Below, piece by piece: positions 1 through 7,433 of a stretch of DNA of 64,000 nt. The stretch is from Acetobacterium wieringae. Lineage in GTDB: Bacteria > Bacillota > Clostridia > Eubacteriales > Eubacteriaceae. Every line of letters begins with the position of its first letter. Positions within the stretch are counted from its first letter, which is position 1. The notes below the pieces were generated by a model, which saw only the letters and a list, made by a program, of their open reading frames with translations, was not told the origin of the DNA and searched no databases. The stretch is from the NCBI RefSeq assembly GCF_026646375.1, contig NZ_JAIPPU010000012.1, positions 62,001 through 126,000 of the forward strand. Reading direction: 5' to 3'. Made by a program: the position numbers and the translations under genes.

Positions 1-1
1 A

Positions 2-78
2 TGGTCTGAGTGAGAGGATTTGAACCTCCGGCCTCTTGACCCCCAGTCAAGCGCGCTACCAAGCTGCGCTACACCCAG
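2..78 (-). tRNA. tRNA-Pro (GGG anticodon)
   Basis: A 77-nt cloverleaf reads on the minus strand with the 3' CCA encoded in the DNA (positions 4-2). The acceptor stem CTGGGTG pairs with CACTCAG with one G-U pair. The anticodon stem CTTGA/TCAAG encloses the loop CTGGGGG, giving anticodon GGG for proline. The T arm GGAGG-TTCAAAT-CCTCT is intact. Confidence 0.95.
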
Positions 79-89
79 ACAGTAAATAC

Positions 90-118
90 ATTATAATGAA
101 TCACAAGGGATTAATCAA
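90..118 (-). promoter_or_regulatory. Sigma-70-type promoter of tRNA-Pro
   Basis: On the minus strand TTGATT (113-118) is followed after 17 bp by a perfect TATAAT (90-95). The predicted start lies only a few bases before the mature tRNA 5' end at 78, so the 5' leader would be very short. Confidence 0.7.
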
Positions 119-168
119 GCTTTTTTTAATTTAATTTGTTTAAACCAACAAAAATCCATCATAATTTA

Positions 169-198
169 AGGTATCTGCGTTAAAAAACACAGATACCT
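169..198 (-). terminator. Hairpin downstream of rseC
   Basis: A perfect 9-bp inverted repeat, AGGTATCTG/CAGATACCT, lies 9 bp beyond the rseC stop codon. Its loop is T-rich but the tail after the stem (TAAATTAT) is a poor U tract. It is probably a weak terminator or 3' end-stabilising hairpin of the aspS-rseC transcript. Confidence 0.45.
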
Positions 199-206
199 CA
201 TAATAA

Positions 207-677
207 TTAATTGCCCATTCGCTTTTCCATTGGTGTTGATATTTTCTCATCATTATCGACAACCGCAACGATTATCGGTTGATATTTACTGTTGAATCGG
301 CCTCGTCGATCAACGTGACGTATCACCAAATAGGAAATAGCCGTTAAACAGACTCCAACAAAAAACGAAGACAACACCTGATCCCATCCCAATTTTAAGC
401 TACCGATCAAATAATACGTCATACTGCTTCCTAAGATAAAAGCAACGAGAGGTATCCCATACATGATAAATGCAGCAACAAAGACATTCGCAAATTGCAT
501 TTCAACTTCTACCGTTTCACCGATTTTGGCTTTGATTGAATTCTTGGCAGTCGTTAGCATTACTGACTGATCTTTGCTGATGTGACAGGCACCACAGTCA
601 CCACAAGCTGAATTCCGTTTTATTTCAACTTCTGCATTATTTCCCCGAAGTGATCTAATTGTTCCTATTTCTTTCAT
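207..677 (-). CDS. rseC: RseC/MucC-like membrane protein (SoxR-reducing system family)
   Basis: This 156-aa protein has the RseC/MucC family layout: a short soluble N-terminal domain with a CxxCxxC cluster (Cys25, Cys28, Cys31), then two membrane segments around residues 62-90 and 95-117 and a short charged tail. In proteobacteria RseC works with RsxABCDGE, the Rnf homologue, to keep SoxR reduced; in Clostridia its role is unclear. Its ATG overlaps the aspS stop codon by one base (TAATG), so the two are translationally coupled. The rnf operon is about 40 kb away in this window, so a link to Rnf is possible but inferred. Confidence 0.8.
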   Translation of the reverse strand: MKEIGTIRSLRGNNAEVEIKRNSACGDCGACHISKDQSVMLTTAKNSIKAKIGETVEVEMQFANVFVAAFIMYGIPLVAFILGSSMTYYLIGSLKLGWDQVLSSFFVGVCLTAISYLVIRHVDRRGRFNSKYQPIIVAVVDNDEKISTPMEKRMGN

Positions 678-2446
678 TACAATTCATCCACAGAGATACC
701 CAAATCGATGAGTTGATCGAGACTCGCACTTGCTGGTGCATCCATCATCAAACAACCATGATTTTGAGTTTTTGGGAAAGCAATAACATCACGGATATTA
801 TCATTGTCAGTCAATAGCATGACCAGACGATCTAAACCAAAGGCCAGCCCGCCATGTGGTGGTGTTCCATATTTAAGGGCTTCCAGCAGAAAGCCAAATT
901 GCTCCCATGCTGATTCCTGAGTAAAGCCCAACGCCGTGAATACTTTTTCCTGAATATCCTGGTTATGAATACGAATGCTACCACCACCTAATTCGACACC
1001 GTTAACCACCATATCATAAGCATCTGCTCGAACTTTCGACAGATCTGTTTCCAGATATTGCAAATCCTCTTCTAAAGGCATGGTAAATGGATGGTGTTTT
1101 GCTGAATAACGTCCGGCTTCGGTATCATATTCAAGTAATGGAAAATCTGTTACCCACAGAAAATTGTACTGATCCTTTAAATCATATTCTAATTTACGGG
1201 CCAACTCCAATCGCAATTGACCTAAAGCATTATACACTATTTCATCACTATCGGCGATAATGAAAACTAAATCACCTGGTTCCGCATCGGTTTTTTTAAA
1301 GATCGCTTCTCTTTCTTCTTTTGAAATAAATTTCAGGATTGGCGATTTCATTTCATTTTCTGAAACATCAATCCAGGCAAGCCCCTTCGCTTTGTAAATT
1401 TTCGCAAAGTTTTCCAACCCTTTAATCGCTTTTTTGCTTAATTTGTCCTGTGCACCTTTGGCATTAATAGCACGTACACTACCACCTTTTTTAACAGCGC
1501 CAGAAAAGACCTTAAATTCTGAGTTTTCGACAATATCAGATAAATCAATCAGTTTCAAATCAAATCGGGTATCTGGTTTGTCCGAACCATATTGATCCAT
1601 CGCTTCCTGATAGGTCATTCGAACCATTGGTGTTTTTACATCAACACCTTTGACTTCCTTCATGATTTTAGCAATCATGTTTTCATTAATTTTGATGATG
1701 TCATCTTTATCAATAAACGACATCTCCATATCGATTTGAGTAAACTCTGGTTGACGATCCTGTCTTAAATCTTCATCTCTGAAACATTTTGCGACTTGAT
1801 AATAGCGATCAACTCCTGAAATCATTAAAATCTGTTTATACAACTGCGGTGACTGGGGCAGACCAAAAAACTTACCTTTTTGAACCCGGGATGGTACCAG
1901 AAAATCTCTGGCACCTTCTGGCGTTGGTTTTGCCAGCATTGGAGTCTCAACTTCCAGAAATCCTTGCTCATTTAAAAAGTTTCTGGCAATAGCCGCCGTT
2001 TGATGTCGAATTCTTAAGATCCTTTGATATTTCGGTTTTCTTAAATCCAGATAACGGTATTTTAAGCGCACCGCTTCATTAGTTTGGTCATTATCCTCAA
2101 TATAAATCGGTGGTGTTTCAGATGAATCCAGAATTTTTAGTTCATCGATCTCAACTTCAATTTCACCGGTGGGAATGTTCGGATTCACATTTTCCAGGCT
2201 TCTTAAGACAACTGTTCCTTTAATCGACAAAACATATTCATTTCTCACTTTTTCGGCAATTTCAAATGCTTCCGGGCGTTCTTCATTAACCACAAGTTGG
2301 ATCTTGCCTGAACGATCTCTTAAATCAATAAAAAGAACTCCGCCAAGGTTTCTCCGATTATCGACCCAGCCTGCCAGTTCAACAACCTGCCCGTCATTTT
2401 TTGCTGTCAGTTCCCCACACATGGTATTTCTATAAAAAGTATTCAT
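677..2446 (-). CDS. aspS: Aspartyl-tRNA synthetase
   Basis: The 589-aa length and order of domains match bacterial AspRS, a class II synthetase: N-terminal OB-fold anticodon-binding domain (about 1-110), catalytic core with motif 2 ([16 protein letters not shown]), the bacterial GAD insertion (about 300-415), and motif 3 near the C-terminus ([14 protein letters not shown]). It charges tRNA-Asp in the cytoplasm. A GGAGG ribosome-binding site lies just before the ATG. It is the first gene of an aspS-rseC unit with its own strong promoter. Whether it is discriminating or also charges tRNA-Asn cannot be decided from the sequence read here. Confidence 0.97.
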   Translation of the reverse strand: MNTFYRNTMCGELTAKNDGQVVELAGWVDNRRNLGGVLFIDLRDRSGKIQLVVNEERPEAFEIAEKVRNEYVLSIKGTVVLRSLENVNPNIPTGEIEVEIDELKILDSSETPPIYIEDNDQTNEAVRLKYRYLDLRKPKYQRILRIRHQTAAIARNFLNEQGFLEVETPMLAKPTPEGARDFLVPSRVQKGKFFGLPQSPQLYKQILMISGVDRYYQVAKCFRDEDLRQDRQPEFTQIDMEMSFIDKDDIIKINENMIAKIMKEVKGVDVKTPMVRMTYQEAMDQYGSDKPDTRFDLKLIDLSDIVENSEFKVFSGAVKKGGSVRAINAKGAQDKLSKKAIKGLENFAKIYKAKGLAWIDVSENEMKSPILKFISKEEREAIFKKTDAEPGDLVFIIADSDEIVYNALGQLRLELARKLEYDLKDQYNFLWVTDFPLLEYDTEAGRYSAKHHPFTMPLEEDLQYLETDLSKVRADAYDMVVNGVELGGGSIRIHNQDIQEKVFTALGFTQESAWEQFGFLLEALKYGTPPHGGLAFGLDRLVMLLTDNDNIRDVIAFPKTQNHGCLMMDAPASASLDQLIDLGISVDEL

Positions 2447-2492
2447 TCTACCTCCAATGTATCTAGTGATTATTTATCTTCTTAACCTTTAT

Positions 2493-2522
2493 ATTATAAT
2501 GAAGAAGTTGTGAAGATGTCAA
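2493..2522 (-). promoter_or_regulatory. Promoter of aspS-rseC
   Basis: A consensus TTGACA (2517-2522) and a perfect TATAAT (2493-2498) are separated by 18 bp on the minus strand. The promoter sits directly after the stop codon of the preceding gene at 2529, with no terminator visible between them, so some read-through from the exopolysaccharide operon into aspS is possible. Confidence 0.85.
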
Positions 2523-2528
2523 GAATTA

Positions 2529-3587
2529 TCATAAAGAGTCTAAACTAACATTTCCACCTAATCTCCAGATTGATATACTATCCTCACCACTTGCATTAAT
2601 TACGTCAATCCACCCTTTGAGTGTGGTGGCATCAGCAAACCAAATTTGATGTTGAACCTTGTTTAGATCCTCATAACTAAAATATAAACTGCCACTCTTT
2701 TCATCACGTTCTGCACTTTTCCCTGATTCTACAAGTAAGGTTAGTGCCTGTTTTTCTGTTAATGCGGTAACTTCATCATCTGAACGCCAATCAAACCCAC
2801 CGGTAGCCAGTGCATAACTCTTTTTACCGGGTACGTCTTCCATTTTCTTAATTAACTGCTCAAGAAATTGATAATCTGCCTTCGGACCCGGTTCACTATG
2901 AGATCCATATAAATTGTAACACATCATTACATATTCCGGACCTTCAGGAAACGCAATTTTTTCAAAGGGTGTTGATGGTTCCAAGACAATTCTCAGTTTG
3001 ATTTCTTCAACTTCACAAACAGCCCATAGTTCTTCAGTAAAAGTCAAAAACAAATTCCACAACTCATCATTTGATCTAATCCGTTCATAGTCAATTTCTA
3101 AACCTTCGTACCCATTAGATTTTGCCAAACTGATCAACTCATCAATATGTTTTTTCCTGACTATCTCGTTTTGAAATAAGGCTTCCAGTAATTCCTGGTC
3201 CTTTAATGAAGAACTGCCATTTGAAAATACTTTATCATTGACAATTGTAAGATATTCGGTACGCTCACCATAATTCGCATCTGAAAGCATCTGCTTGTGC
3301 AACTCTTCAATTTTCGATGGCATGATGATTTGATTTTCTTCATTAAAGTACGCTGCAAAAAAAGATACTTCATTTAGCTTTTCGATGTTTAACAGTTCTT
3401 CCCGTCCACCTTCAGTGTCCCAATACACAGTCCATGCCAATAAAGTGTTATTATTCTGATTATTTTCATTTTCTGTCGTTAACTCTTTCTGTGCTTTAAC
3501 CGGATTAATTTCCGCCTTATTACACGCTAAAATGAGTATCGGCATTAAAATAATTGTTCCCATTAAGATATAAAATCGACTATTCAC
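2529..3587 (-). CDS. GH18-like lipoprotein, last gene of the exopolysaccharide operon
   Basis: A 352-aa exported lipoprotein: the signal peptide ends in a lipobox (LILAC, Cys22). The body resembles a GH18 TIM barrel of the YaaH/SleL type, with a strand-4 motif YEGLEIDYE (160-168) and a later YVMMCYNLYG strand (219-228). Relative to DxxDxDxE, the first two Asp are Glu (161, 164), while Asp166 and the acid Glu168 are kept. It may hydrolyse or trim a GlcNAc-containing polymer at the cell surface. Translation starts at GTG, 7 nt after AGGAG. It follows the deacetylase-like gene by 15 bp, so it is probably co-transcribed. Substrate is inferred from context only. Confidence 0.75.
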   Translation of the reverse strand: MNSRFYILMGTIILMPILILACNKAEINPVKAQKELTTENENNQNNNTLLAWTVYWDTEGGREELLNIEKLNEVSFFAAYFNEENQIIMPSKIEELHKQMLSDANYGERTEYLTIVNDKVFSNGSSSLKDQELLEALFQNEIVRKKHIDELISLAKSNGYEGLEIDYERIRSNDELWNLFLTFTEELWAVCEVEEIKLRIVLEPSTPFEKIAFPEGPEYVMMCYNLYGSHSEPGPKADYQFLEQLIKKMEDVPGKKSYALATGGFDWRSDDEVTALTEKQALTLLVESGKSAERDEKSGSLYFSYEDLNKVQHQIWFADATTLKGWIDVINASGEDSISIWRLGGNVSLDSL

Positions 3588-3602
3588 TAGTAGCTCCTGT
3601 AT

Positions 3603-5468
3603 TTAAAGTGTTTTGATGAACCAGTTTAATGTGTTTTTCCAAATCTCTTTGATCCTGAAAAAAAATAGTTCTCTGCCATGTAGGCAATTATCATAGATGA
3701 CGGTTCCACTTTCTTCGCTAAAAACCGAATTGTTTTCGGTGATAACAATTTTTTCAAACACACCGTCATAAACATCATCTGTCAAATTTCTCTGGCTGTA
3801 ACCATATCCTCCCCATGCCGACTCCAGGAATACTGCTCCTTCAGCAGTATTCTTTACCGTTAATCGATCAACGATCAGTTTGTTGTCAACCCTGATAGAC
3901 AGGCTGTCTTCATATAAAGAAATCTCTAGAAAGCGATTCCCACTTTCACGGATGTCAATCGTAGGTGCATAAAGCTGCGAACCGTCATCAATCGATTTAG
4001 CATCTTCCTGAAGCTTTTGGTTTAAGCTATTTGTCAGCATCGAGGCTTCCTCAATACTCTTAGCATATTGAATATTGGTTTTAAGTTCTGCAATTTCGGC
4101 ATTCTTTTTATCCTGATCAATTGACTTGACTTCGAATCCATCGACTGAGTTGAGATCTGTAACGGATAATACGACCTCAACTCCATTTTCTTTTTCTTTT
4201 ACGATCACTTGATTATTCGCAACTTCTACAGATAAATTGTTACTCATGTCTGCAGCTGACCTTAGCAAAGCCTTTTGAACACCGTATTTATTCCCTTTCA
4301 AGCTCATTGAAAGATCAAAGTTTTTCAAAGATACATGATCTTTTAACTGAACTAAGCCGGTTCCTTCTGGTAAAGAAGTGAGAATAATCTGCTCACCTTT
4401 GAATTCACTCTCCCCCGTTATTGTCTCCCATTTAGATTTCTGCTTAGTATTACCTGAAACAAATTTGACGTTCTGGTTGGTATCGGCCTGAATTTTCATC
4501 AAAAGATGATTGGCTGACCAGTAAGATTGCGGTTGGAGTCGAGACAGGTCATAGACGGTTGAATTATGATTATTTTCCGCATTACCCTCTCGATTAAAAT
4601 TAATTTCGAATAAATCTTTAATCCGCTGTTCATTGATTTCACTGACCTTATTATTGGTTGCAAACTGACCAGTATTTGAGTGCATCAGGATATAAAGTTT
4701 TGGTAGCTTATTTATTTCTTCTGAATAAATAGCTTTCATTAAATCGTAATCTTCATTAATTCGCACGGTCATCTCGTCGTATGATTCAGTCGGGATTCCG
4801 TATTCATCACGAATATAGTCCATCAAATAATGGTTATAGTCTCTGCCAAGATAGCTCGCAACTCCTGCAAATTTCAGTGTATCAATGTGCCCAAGAAAAT
4901 TCTTATAGCGATCAAAAACATTGATATATTCGAGTCGATAACCGTTTGTTCCCAGTTCCCAAAAGGTGCTCTTTTCTAACTGGATTAAATCTTCCGGTGA
5001 TAGAAATTTAGGATCGTTTTTATCAAATTTGTCCGCATATGTGAGCATTGTTGCCTTAAAATTATAGCGCTCCATGATTTCCTGTGCAAATATTGCCGTG
5101 TCCCGCCGACCATCTTCAAAAATTAGAAACAGCGATTTATCCGGCAAATCTTTAACACCAGCGTAATAATCGACAATGTCCTGTTGCGTAATAGTAACAT
5201 AACCCGATTCATAAAGAGATCTAAGCTGTTCATTTAGTCGTTCCGTTCCAATTAAGGTATCGTCACCGGTCTGATCGACTCCAAAATATGAAATGGCAAT
5301 AAAGCCATTATCAACATTTGTTTGTTTGGCCAGATTTTGATTGTATTTTTTTAAATTAAAAGTCGCGTTAACAATCAGTAATAACACAGAGATTAGTACG
5401 ATTATCTGTACAATACTTCGCAGAATTTTTTTACGATCCTTATTTTGCAAAAATTTATCATTTTTCAT
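3603..5468 (-). CDS. Membrane-anchored degenerate polysaccharide-deacetylase-like protein
   Basis: The ATG at 5468 (621 aa) has AGGA upstream; an in-frame TTG 15 bp earlier lacks a good site. One membrane segment (about 17-37) precedes a NodB/CE4-like domain (about 55-285): the LPDKSLFLIFEDGRRD stretch aligns with the usual TFDDG motif 1, but the catalytic Asp is Glu. Motif 2 (HxxxH) is replaced by NGYRL, removing both metal-binding His. The C-terminal half looks beta-rich, perhaps carbohydrate-binding, and I do not recognise its family. It is likely a non-catalytic partner or polymer-binding protein outside the membrane. Exopolysaccharide role follows from the operon. Confidence 0.7.
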   Translation of the reverse strand: MKNDKFLQNKDRKKILRSIVQIIVLISVLLLIVNATFNLKKYNQNLAKQTNVDNGFIAISYFGVDQTGDDTLIGTERLNEQLRSLYESGYVTITQQDIVDYYAGVKDLPDKSLFLIFEDGRRDTAIFAQEIMERYNFKATMLTYADKFDKNDPKFLSPEDLIQLEKSTFWELGTNGYRLEYINVFDRYKNFLGHIDTLKFAGVASYLGRDYNHYLMDYIRDEYGIPTESYDEMTVRINEDYDLMKAIYSEEINKLPKLYILMHSNTGQFATNNKVSEINEQRIKDLFEINFNREGNAENNHNSTVYDLSRLQPQSYWSANHLLMKIQADTNQNVKFVSGNTKQKSKWETITGESEFKGEQIILTSLPEGTGLVQLKDHVSLKNFDLSMSLKGNKYGVQKALLRSAADMSNNLSVEVANNQVIVKEKENGVEVVLSVTDLNSVDGFEVKSIDQDKKNAEIAELKTNIQYAKSIEEASMLTNSLNQKLQEDAKSIDDGSQLYAPTIDIRESGNRFLEISLYEDSLSIRVDNKLIVDRLTVKNTAEGAVFLESAWGGYGYSQRNLTDDVYDGVFEKIVITENNSVFSEESGTVIYDNCLHGRELFFFRIKEIWKNTLNWFIKTL

Positions 5469-5499
5469 TTTGATCCTGACCAATCTTCTTTAAGTTTAA

Positions 5500-7380
5500 C
5501 TAATTATCAGAAAATTCTTCTGTAAATTTTTTTGCTTCCCGTTTTTCTCTTTGTTCATCTTTTTTTCGCTGTTCTTCAATATCTTGAGGAGTCATTCGTG
5601 TTCCCCAAGTCGATTTCCAGAATGTAACCCAGGCAATTGGCATCTGCCAAAGTAACACAACTTCATAATACAGGCAGAATAACAGGCCAAATATCCACGT
5701 CGTACTTTTTCTCATAAACAACTGCATCAGACTCATAAGCATAGCCATCATCAATAGCCCCACAAAAAATGTTGTCGGAAATACCCGTAAGACGATGGGT
5801 ATATATATCAGGTTATAAATAACAACGATAGGTGCCGCAATGGGTACTATCAGACCCATGTAAAAGAATACCGACATAAACGGCTCTTTTTTCCAGATAA
5901 AAGATCCCGCAATCAGTGACTCTCGTAACCACGACCGTTTCCAACGCATCTGTTGTTTGAGAAAAACATTATACTGATTCGGAACAATCGTAGAACAAAC
6001 AGCACTGTCCTGATAACCAGTCCGATGATGCTGTAATACAAAATTTGTCATGCTTCGGTCATCTCCAAAAGTCGCTTTCTGCCCAAAGAAAGTCTGATTA
6101 AGCCATTCATCTTTATTATCTAGGACGATCTTTTTTCGATAACAGGATAAAGGACCCGACAAACATGTAACCGCATCAAAATACGCTTCTGCTGCTTTCA
6201 TAATTCTGAAAGAAATATAATATCGTACTGCCTGCATTTTTGTCAGCTCATTGGTAAAAGTATTGGCAACATCGGTTCTCCCTGCGACACCACCCATCTT
6301 GGGATCTTGAAAGGGCTGTACGATATTCCGTATTGCAAACGGCTCAAGAAAGCTATCTGAATCAACAAAAACCAGCAATTCATGTTGAGCTAGTTCAGCG
6401 CCTAAGGCCAACGCATCTCTTTTACCCTTATTCTCTTTTTGTACAACATACTGTAAACGTTCTTTCGTTTTGTAACGATTTGCTTCCTGATATAAAAGTT
6501 CAACAATTTCATGTATTTTTTCGACTGATCGATCATTCGAGCAATCATCAACAATAATTACTTCAAGTTTATCAGCTGGATAATCTTGATTAATACAACT
6601 CAATATACATCTCTGAATCCACTTCTCTTCATTGAAACAAGGCACAATTATGGTGACTCCGGGTGTAAAATCAGGACTTATAGGGACTTGCTTGTATAAT
6701 ATCCCAAAAAAATATCGACTTAGCAAAAAAACGGCTGCGATGATGCTATAAAGATACAGTGATTTATTAAATTTAAAATAGATCACACTCTCCGCACGCA
6801 TCAATACAATAATAAGAGTCACGGTCAACAACAATGCACTTGCAACGACTAATGAATAACGATCTTTCTTTTTACTGGCATATTCGGCAAGGGTAATTTC
6901 AAATTCCATCCCGCATAGAACAGCATTCTCTTGATCAAGCACACGCTTTCTAACAGTTTTCGCCTTGATATTTACTTTCATTTCGTAGCCTTCGGGCATT
7001 GACCCAGGCAAAATCTCAAACTTTAAAGAATAATACTCAGCCTCCTTTATGAGTTTACTCTCTTCTGTTGAAAGTAACACCGACAAGCCTGTTGTTGAAA
7101 TGTCTTTTACCTGACAGTGAATAGTTTTTTTGAGGTTATTTTTAACGCAAATCAACACCGCTTTAAAATCCACCTGGTAACGAGTACCACCTTTTTTCCC
7201 TTCATAAAGCAATTGAATATCCTTGCCGTCGCCAAATATTTTTTCTCCTCGACGATCAACGTTGTTTCGAACTGCTTCAACATCAGGTACATTTGATAGT
7301 AATCGTCTATCGCCGTTTTCATGGGTCAAGATATCAACATAGTTACGTTTTTTCTTCTGGTCTTTTTTTTGAAAAATCAT
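5500..7380 (-). CDS. PilZ-GT2 fusion, hyaluronan-synthase-like processive glycosyltransferase
   Basis: A 626-aa membrane protein. Residues about 60-165 form a PilZ-like domain with the DxSxxG motif (DISTTG, 93-98); the upstream arginine motif is KGGTR rather than RxxxR. Two membrane segments (175-193, 208-228) precede the GT2 domain with VDD (277-279), DSD (340-342), GDD (439-441) and QQMRW (476-480). The stretch from GDDRSMTN to KRSWLRES closely resembles class I hyaluronan synthases and NodC. Three or more membrane segments follow (502-580). It probably polymerises and extrudes an aminosugar or uronic-acid polymer, with c-di-GMP binding to PilZ as the predicted activator. Confidence 0.85.
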   Translation of the reverse strand: MIFQKKDQKKKRNYVDILTHENGDRRLLSNVPDVEAVRNNVDRRGEKIFGDGKDIQLLYEGKKGGTRYQVDFKAVLICVKNNLKKTIHCQVKDISTTGLSVLLSTEESKLIKEAEYYSLKFEILPGSMPEGYEMKVNIKAKTVRKRVLDQENAVLCGMEFEITLAEYASKKKDRYSLVVASALLLTVTLIIVLMRAESVIYFKFNKSLYLYSIIAAVFLLSRYFFGILYKQVPISPDFTPGVTIIVPCFNEEKWIQRCILSCINQDYPADKLEVIIVDDCSNDRSVEKIHEIVELLYQEANRYKTKERLQYVVQKENKGKRDALALGAELAQHELLVFVDSDSFLEPFAIRNIVQPFQDPKMGGVAGRTDVANTFTNELTKMQAVRYYISFRIMKAAEAYFDAVTCLSGPLSCYRKKIVLDNKDEWLNQTFFGQKATFGDDRSMTNFVLQHHRTGYQDSAVCSTIVPNQYNVFLKQQMRWKRSWLRESLIAGSFIWKKEPFMSVFFYMGLIVPIAAPIVVIYNLIYIPIVLRVFPTTFFVGLLMMAMLMSLMQLFMRKSTTWIFGLLFCLYYEVVLLWQMPIAWVTFWKSTWGTRMTPQDIEEQRKKDEQREKREAKKFTEEFSDN

Positions 7381-7433
7381 TTAAACAATCTCATTTCTGA
7401 TTATTTTCTAACGCACTTCCGTAAAACATACAC

